Positions 56,409-64,000 of a DNA stretch of 64,000 nt are shown piece by piece. Source of the DNA: Saccharum officinarum (lineage: Eukaryota > Streptophyta > Magnoliopsida > Poales > Poaceae); assembly GCA_020631735.1 (NCBI GenBank), contig CM036168.1, positions 95,522,932 to 95,586,931 on the forward strand, in the 5' to 3' direction. A program made the translations under genes and the position numbers. The notes under the pieces were generated by a model. It saw only the letters and a list, made by a program, of their open reading frames with translations. It was not told the origin of the DNA and ran no database searches. Position 1 is the stretch's first letter, and every line of letters begins with the position of its first letter.

Positions 56409-58094
56409 CTACCCTTTCTTCAAAAGTTCATTCAATTGCACCTTAAGTTCAGCTAGTTCATTCGGAGGCATCCTATAGGGTCTCCTAGAGATGGGAGCTG
56501 TGCCAGGCAACAACTCAATTTTAAATTCCACATCCCGATCCAGAGGGAGCCCCAGCAAATCATCGGGAAAAACATCCGGAAACTCATTTACTATGGGAAT
56601 TTCAGCCAACGCCTTGGCTTGCACAGCATGTACTTCCCCAGACAAATCAACTTTTCTGAGAAGTTGTACCAGAAAACCTTTTTGATCTGTAGGGTCTCTG
56701 AGCATAACTACCCGAGTGGATGTATCAATGAGCACCCCATTCTGACTCATCCAATTCATGCCCAAGATAACATCTATGCCTAAGCCCGGCAAAACCACTA
56801 AGGCAAGCGAGTACTTTCGCCCTTCTATCTCAAGCTCAAGATTCCCCACTACTTTATTTGTGGAAATATTCCCACTTGCTGCGCTAATACAATAACCCCC
56901 ACCTTCAACAGTATGCAATTTGTGTGCAAACTCTGATGCAAACTTAGGACTGATAAAGGAATACGAAGCACCTGAATCAAAAAGTACCACTGCAGGGTGT
57001 TGGTCAACTAGGAACTTACCAGCAGTGACAACCTCACCAGATGGGATTTCCTCAATACTATTATAATGAGCGTGCCCTTGACGGCCACCTTGGTTGACAT
57101 TCTTCTTGGGGTAAGGACAATTCCTGGACCAATGGCCTGGCTTGTTGCAGTTCCAGCAAGGCATGTTGCTAGGAGGGACACTGGAGCTGCCTTGGCCCGA
57201 ATTACTTTTTGGCAGGGCCACTGTATATGCCTTACGAAACCCAGTCTTCACTGGCGCCTTCTTTTGTGGAGGACGGAACTTAGCATTTGTGGCAGGAGGG
57301 CGAGGAGGAGCCCTCGGGGCAGCTGGAGCTCGAGACTGTGAAGCACTCGCCTCAATGGCCCTTTTGCGGCTCTTAGAGGCAGAATAGATAGCATTGTTGT
57401 TCTCTTGAGTCAGAGCATCACTGATAAATTCATTGAAAGTAGTGCACTTGCTAGTGCCCATAGTCTTCATCAGCTTCGGGCCTAGGCCTCTTTTAAAGCT
57501 AGCAATCTTCTTGGAATCGATATCCACAAACTCTGTGGCATACCTTGCCAGGTTGTTGAAAGATTGCAGATATTCAGTCAAACTTTTATTGCCCTGCGAC
57601 AGCCTCATAAATTCTGTGTGCTTGATAGCCATAAGACCTGGAGGAATATAGTTCCCACGAAATGCGGCCTTGAACTGATCCCAAGCAATAGGGACATTTG
57701 CAGGCAATGTGGAACGATAGTGGCTCCACCAAATACCCGCTGGACCATGTAGTTGGTGAGAAGCATATTCAGTCTTTAGCTCATCAGTCAAGCGAAGCAG
57801 ACGAAACTTTTGTTCAATAGTGTTCAACCACTCATCAGCTTGCAGTGGTTCCTCCGCCTCCTTAAAGAGCGGGGGCTTAGTATCAAGAAAGTCCTTGAAA
57901 TCACTGTATTGATTGGGTTCTGGGCCCTGGCGGCCAGGACGAGCCTCCCGGTTGGCAAGCTGGCGCATAGCATCAGCCAGCATGCGCTGCCCTTCGACCA
58001 CGGTCTGCATTAACTCAGCCGGGGTAGGTGGTGGTGGAGGGGGTGGCTGCTCCTCATCCTCATTGCCACGACCCCGACGGAGATTGTACGACAT
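56409..58094 (-). pseudogene. gag: Tekay gag-protease, copy C (frame intact to the RT start)
   Basis: One frame of 561 codons from ATG 58094 (MSYNLRRGRGNEDEEQPPPP) to a TAG at 56409. Gag domain (DEWLNTIEQKFRLLRLTDEL), then CCHC CWNCNKPGHWSRNC at about residue 312, protease VVLFDSGASYSFIS at about 371, and the start of RT ([18 protein letters not shown]). The stop falls just after the KKG that leads into RT, where copy A has a Leu codon. TTTTGCAG stands directly before the ATG, a good splice acceptor. As gag-protease alone this copy could still be translated. RT resumes in the same frame to 55866 and is cut there. Confidence 0.88.
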
Positions 58095-58241
58095 CTGCAA
58101 AATGCATAGTCAATGAGCACTGACGATGTGGGAAATTTGTAGATGAATTATTGTAAATATGTCAAACTGACTTCATGAAATAGACTTCTCAAAATACTCA
58201 TGGCACAATAATTCATCACAACCGCATAATCCATTCAAGCG

Positions 58242-60984
58242 GATCGATCGTAATTATATGGTTGTTGTCTTCCATTAGGTTCTCTATCTTAGGAGCCTGA
58301 GCCTGTAGACTTGGTGGTTAGCCCTTGAATGTTTGTATCCATACCCTTGCTTGACCAAAAGCCCAAAGTTTAGTTCTCCTATGTGTTTGCATAAGCCATG
58401 GGTGTTTTGTAACTATTTTTGTGAAGACCTTTATCGACTGACCAACCAAGTTAACTTTTATCAATGCTAGCCTTTGACCATGGTTTGTACGTTGCCAATT
58501 GTGGAAACCGTACCCAAATCCATGTTGGACCTTCCGGTTACCTCTCCCAAAGGTTAGCTAGTATGACGTAATGTATCTCTGCTATGGCCTCTAAATCGTG
58601 TGCTTGCAAATTCGTGCATCTACCTTATCAACTCAATCTATGACTACGTGTCGGTTTTCGCCCTTAAAATTTTCTTAATCCGTCCCCAAACTTCTCAAGT
58701 CTTGAGATGTTTATCAGTCTTGATCTCATGTTGTTGCCCAACATGAATGAATCTCCTGTTAATCTTTTATCTGGTACTCCCCTCGGTGGACGCAAGTCGT
58801 ACGTAGAATTTAAGCAAGAGTCTCTTGCTCAGTTATCCTTGGCAATTGCGTGATGTTCTCTTGTGCTATATTTTGATCTTCGAATCACCTCCTGGTTAAT
58901 TCCAAACCTTGTGATTACCTTTGCTTGCTATCCCTCCCTTGTATAATGCTTGTTTTTACCACCCAAATTGTGTCACTTGAAATTTCACCTTGGTGGTGTG
59001 ATCGGTAATGGTGTTATGAGTAGCAACTAACGGTGCCGCGACGAAACTGAAAGCCTCCTGTGGGCGGCCGACACAAGGTTGTGCTGCTTGGCACGCGCTG
59101 GTATCGTGGTTTCTAGTCATGATCCATTACGGAACAACATCAACGTGTTATTCTCATGTGAACTTTTCCTTGGTTATCTTTCTCATATCTTATCAAAATA
59201 CCCTTATAGTGGACCAAAAGTAGTAGAGCTTCCTCCTGAAGTTGCTAAGAGGATAACCTTTGAAGAACAAGTCACCGACATAAACATTAATGGACTACAA
59301 GAGGTGGTAGACAAGTGACTCTACTTAGTTGTCCCAGTTTTGACGAACGACATCTAGTGAGCGACGTATCTCATCTTTGTTGGATAAAAAGGACACACAA
59401 CACTTACTACTGGACAAGTCATCCGTTGGATAAGGCTCGATCGTCACAGTATGCAAGTTTTAACCTTTGTATGCATGATGGCCATACCGTCGAAATCAAC
59501 CATCTCTGGTGCGACTCTTTATCTGCTTACCTCGATGGCAACCATTCGTTCTGCATCAACCACGATTATTGTGGTCAAGAGTGAAGATTTAGAACTTTTT
59601 AGTGTTGAGAGACAACTGATTAGTTACCAATAGGAAGGTTAATCTCCAGCTAGGTAACGACTCTTTGGTAGCTATGAAGGCTATGTCTTATAGAGCAATA
59701 ACCATCAAGAAGTTAATCAACTAGCCAACAACTTGAGTGATATTCTATCTTCTAGAGCCTTTGTGACCAAGTCAATTCCATCTTGGACAATCACACAGAT
59801 AGTGCAAAGTATTCTATCAACTAAAGTAAAGAATTAGAGAAAGCATGTCCTTAGTTTCGATCATCACCCTTGTGCCTTAGGTGCCACAAACGGTTTGTTC
59901 ATAACTTTACTGATCAAAGTGTTGAGGAATATTCAAAATGCAATTTGAGAAGTGTCAAACAACAGATTTCCTATCTTAGAGCTGTTGTTTAATCCCAAAG
60001 AGGAAGCCTCAGGTGAGAGTGGCCTGACAAAGTTGTTATGCTGCAAGTCAACTCAACTTACCGTACAACTAAGTCACCAAGGAAAATTTTACTCAATCGC
60101 TTGGTGGTAGACTACTCCCCGCGGTTTGGTAAATATTACAACTTTTGTTGTCCTTAAGGCCTCACTACATTTTGCTTTGGTACTAATGTTCCAAATGATG
60201 ACATACTTTAGTACCTTATAAATGTTTTTACCCAAGAGGTTGTATCTACTTCAACCCAGATAACGATTGCCTTTAGAAAAGAGAATCTTCTTAGGTAACA
60301 TTTGGCAGAACTGCGGCACCGACAGAGTCAACTATCACACTCACTAATCCCTCAACAGACTTAGATAATACGGTGTTGTCATCAGAGAAAGAGAACTGCA
60401 CACGTGGAACCTCAAGTAGTTTTCCATTAGTTGGGTCTAAATGAATGAACATTTACGACCAACATAGACCTTGTCTATTGGTTAGTCAGTATCCTATAGC
60501 CTCAGAGTATATTTGTCGTCTATGGTCTCACACTTTTGGAAGGTTGTGCTCAAGCCATTTTGGTAGAGAACTGCTTTTCAAAACCATGTGAACATAGAGC
60601 CATTTCAACGAGTATACTTCTGAATATTTTGGTCTAGTGTCAAGTTCATATGGACTATGTTGTGTTCACTAAAGAATCAGATACTTGTTAGTGGTTAGCT
60701 CATGGACCCAAGGATCTCTGTACATTGAGAACGAAGTACTACGTTGTCTTGGATTCCTCCCAAAGTAACAATGCTTCATGGAAGTCAATAAAGGAAAATT
60801 CTTCAGACAAATTTTACCATAAAGAGTAAGTATCAGAAAGTGCTTTTGACCAAATTGTTCTCCGATGCTGAAGCTTTGTAGCTGAATGCTATAGCAGATG
60901 TTGGGAACTAGATAACGTGCCTCTCTTCCTTAAAAGGTCTTCCATTCCGAATCTCGGGACGTGATTCTTTTAAGGGGGGAGGGC
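58242..60984 (+). mobile_element. Internal region of a Tekay-related element with no coding capacity (copy D)
   Basis: The segment 59032-59130 matches the pre-gag leader of copy A. The last 30 bases (AATCTCGGGACGTGATTC, then the purine tract AAGGGGGGAGGGC) match the end of Tekay pol and its polypurine tract. Between them only short frames exist (for example 59079-59318), with no gag, RT or integrase motif that I can recognise. This is either a strongly decayed copy or a large non-autonomous derivative that keeps the cis signals only. Confidence 0.55.
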
Positions 60985-63900
60985 TGTAACACCCCAGGTG
61001 TTGATCACCAATTAAGTAGTGGGTTTAAGCTCAAACACGATAAATTAGTGGAGATAACGATGTCAAGGTCAACCTATGGAGATGAGCCTGACCTAAAGTT
61101 GGATGTTGCACCATTGCTTTGCATATAGGCCCCTTTTCAAATTATATGCTTGGGTAGTGTTGTTACAATATATTCACATGTCTCACCACAATAACTATCT
61201 ATATTGATCCCTGGAAAAGTTTCATGAAGTTTGGAATCAAAAAGTCACATGAAATGATAAGTTCCATTCCTATTGGAATTTGCCCCATTAAGTTAATGGA
61301 ACTATAGAACACCAACCCAACCTTGCAAATTTTCCAAATGACTCTATATGAACTCTACAACACCTTAACTACACTTAGGGCACCTAATGGAACAATGTTC
61401 ATGTTGATCATTTTGCCTAAATGTGCTCCTAAGTGATGGTTGACCATGTATGGACCCTGGAACACTTTTGTTTGACCATTTCAAAAGTGTGACCTAGAAG
61501 CTTTGCATGACTGTGCACCCTTTTACAAAGTTGTAGAGAATTTTATAAGGAACAAACTTTGTTTAAGAGTCAAGTCATGAAAATGTGTGTAACATGATCA
61601 AAAAGGGCCCACAAGTCAGATTTGGGACTGTTTCCAACACTTAACAATTTTTTTAAAAAGCCCCGATTTCAGTGTCGTCGACATTGACATCCCGCGTTCT
61701 CGAGTTTTTGCTAAGCAACTTAAATTGGTCCAAATACGAAAGTTGGAGCTTACATGATGGAGAAGAGCATACAAGAAGATGGCACCAATTGCAATTCATT
61801 TTGACCCCCATTTTGGATTATTGCTCGTTGCTTTCAAATCACTGACATTGGCAACTTTGGAGCCATGTATCTCCTAAACCAAAACCCTAATGAGTAAAGT
61901 GTCTTAATAAAAATCATAGAGCATCATGTGGTCTTCGAACTTCATTTTGGGCCCAAGATCCAATTCGGCCCATATCCAGCCCAAAAACGGCCTACAGGAT
62001 GCCTCAAACTACGCCCGCCACCTGTTTGGGGAAAGTCCTCCAAGGCGACAGGTGTCCCGAACGTGGCCGCCATGCACTTTTCCTTGCTGCCACGCGTCCT
62101 CCTCTTTGCCGCGTGGTTGCACACCTATGCCCACGGTAGCAGACGCCAAAGCCCTCGGCTCGCCTCTCCACGATCCTAGCGTTCGTCCTTGCCTCTGCTC
62201 GCTTTCCTCCTCGTTCTGAGCCGAGCACAGACGCCGAGCCGCCATGGCCGATTCGAGCTCCAGCTCGAGCTTCCTGCCTACACCATTCCTCCTCCCTTCC
62301 CTAAGCCAAGCGCGGCATCGCCTTCCCCGCCACACGCCAACCCTGATGGGCCCTTCCCGAGCTCCTCTCACCACCGGGGAAGCATGGACACCGGTGCCAT
62401 GGTCACCGCAAGCCCCTGTGCTCGTGGCCAGGGCGCCACGACCCATCTCCCTGTCCCCTGTGGCCACCCTCTGGTGCGCCTCACTCCGGTGATGCCCCCG
62501 CACTTCCCCTCCTTGGCCCGCAACCCCCGGAGCATCGCGTTCAGGAGAGCCGCCGCGGGTGAGCCGACTGCTCCCGTGGCCAGTCACCTACCGACCATCT
62601 TCCGCCACATTGCAACCACCCATGGGTGCGGACGGGTGTGGTGATGCTCTGCCGCCATCGCTCGCCATAGGAGCGCCGCCCGGCTAGCCGGAGATCGGCC
62701 GGCAGGCAAGCCACCGTCGCCTCCTCTGTTTTCCTCGTCGGCCGGAGGAAGAAGAGGATCGGCTCCCTCTCTTTAGTCTTTCTCTGGGGATGATAGGTGG
62801 GGCCATCTAGGCAGTGGGTCCCACATGTCGGTTATGTGGTGATGGACTTGGGTACCGAATCGGGTGCGCATAGCAAAGTCAGTTAGGGTTAGGAAATGCT
62901 GATTTTGAATTTTTGATTTTGTGTAAATCTTCTAAATTCCATAGTTCATGCTAGGTAATTTCAAAAATAGTAAATGTGGACTTTTTGGAAACCTTGAGAA
63001 GTGATCTATGCAATAGAGTCATAAAATGTTAGGTGTTTGTAGATGTTTTTCTGATGTTTTTATTTAAGCTTTAAAAATGCTCTAAAATGCTTATAAACTT
63101 GACCAGAGCAAGATCTAGAGTTTTAGAACTCCAAAATTGATGATTCTTGTTTTGTTAATTTTGTGATGACATTTAATTGCTAGGAAAAATATTAAACACA
63201 CTAATTTTTCACTGTTTTCTTAGGGTTTTGATTGGACCTTGATAAATAAGGAAATCTATATTATTTTTCTTGTCATTTTATATCTTGAGTTGTGATGCTC
63301 CAAATGATGTGAAATTTTTATGGTAGTCTTGTCATGATATGTATGTACTGTGGTATAAATTTCTTGGTCACTACTTATTGTATGATCTAATTATTGATTT
63401 AACTTGTTTATGGCTTGTTAAATAGCTTGTAAATAATATATAATTGATAAAATGGAAAATGTTGTTCCTTTAGATTAGTATTATGTTTATCTATCATATT
63501 GATTCATGCTATGGCCATGTGTTCATAGAAAATATGGAGTTTTAGGTTTTACTTGCTCTCACATGATTTATCTCATTAGCTATTTGTCTTTTTCTTAGAG
63601 GTTGATATACTTGTCCAAATGGATGGAAATTTGGACACTATACTTTTGGGAGCATTTGTAGACCCCTGTAATTTTGGTAGAATTTATTGAGTATCTTTAT
63701 GATGTGGTCATAATTCCACCTAATGATCTAAATAAATTAAGAAAATATATTAAAAGAATTTATTTAGTAATTGACACTATGTTTCTGATGTTCATTAGTC
63801 ATGTACGAAATGTTGGTAAAGTTGGTTTTATCCAGTTATATGTTTGCAACATAAGTTAATAATTATTTCTTGCAAATGAGGTTTCTGAACAGATTTGAGA

Positions 63901-64000
63901 ATATTGTTAATTACCCTATGCAAATGAGGTTTTCATGTCTTGTGTGCTATAACAAAGTTGTTGTGAATTTCATGATCTAGCTGCTGTTAAATTTTGGTGG
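60985..64000 (+). repeat. 3' LTR of copy D, runs off the window
   Basis: It begins TGTAACACCCCAGGTGTTGA, shares the Tekay LTR start, and has the same plan: an AT-rich first kilobase, a GC-rich core (about 62000-62830), then AT-rich intron-like sequence with GTAATTTTGGTAGAATTT-like motifs. It is clearly diverged from copies A and B, so it belongs to another subfamily. Long frames in the GC-rich core (e.g. 62189-62644) have no domain and are not supported as genes. Confidence 0.75.

Larger units (their letters stand above)
55866..58241 (-). mobile_element. Inverted Tekay gag-protease-RT block (copy C)
   Basis: Minus-strand homologue of about 28925-31263 in copy A. It runs from the leader just upstream of gag to the middle of the reverse transcriptase, where it is joined to copy B. 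Its leader has an extra segment of about 45 bases (58113-58160) not found in copy A. It may be the piece that is missing from copy B, reinserted in reverse. Confidence 0.85.

Noticed and set aside
62009..62644. Overlapping long frames on both strands in LTR copy D
   Set aside because: GC-rich sequence is open in several frames at once; no motif and no conservation with the other LTRs.

Overview
The window is repeat-dominated plant DNA, almost certainly from a grass nucleus. It holds nested LTR retrotransposons of grass-typical lineages (Sirevirus copia, Tekay and Tat gypsy), Stowaway-type MITEs with the CTCCCTCCGT end, an RTE-type LINE tail and two 100-N scaffold gaps (4310-4409, 32058-32157). 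I see no bacterial feature, no tRNA or rRNA gene and no clearly intact host gene. Panicoid grasses (sorghum, sugarcane, Miscanthus) are my inference for the host group; the sequence alone does not fix the species.

Layout. 1-1811: the 5' end (LTR, primer-binding site, leader) of a minus-strand LTR element inserted in a decayed CCHC zinc-knuckle gene (1812-2758). 3178-3655: LINE tail. 4410-15938: a Tat-lineage gypsy element on the plus strand with broken RNase H/integrase, a large intron-containing antisense ORF (7128-12724) with its own TATA box, three 483-bp tandem repeats and a 3' LTR. A solo Sirevirus LTR (9497-11213) sits inside the antisense gene. 15939-19903: intergenic DNA with a cluster of MITEs.

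19904-45029: one Sirevirus element on the minus strand (LTRs, gag, pol, accessory ORF). A Tekay chromovirus on the plus strand (22051-33656, target duplication GTAAT, LTRs of 4985 bp) is inserted in its accessory ORF. 45030-49973: unassigned flank. 49974-64000: a second, circularly permuted Tekay copy, an inverted gag-RT block of a third copy, and a largely non-coding Tekay relative running off the window.

The most striking observation is at 27811-28419. Between primer-binding site and gag, the Tekay element carries an intact 202-residue ORF. Its N-terminus is a close copy of the histone H3 tail, with K4, R8, K9, S10 and R17 kept. A long predicted coiled coil and a strongly acidic C-terminus follow. 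Tekay elements end their integrase with a chromodomain, visible in the copy at 54379-55152, so one element family appears to encode both a chromatin reader and a mimic of the chromatin tail. Two other elements carry accessory genes that look like autonomous transcription units: the Tat antisense ORF (TATA box plus frame-restoring introns) and the Sirevirus accessory ORF (promoter-like repeat array, TATA, 5'-UTR intron). Accessory retrotransposon genes with private promoters is therefore a recurring theme here.
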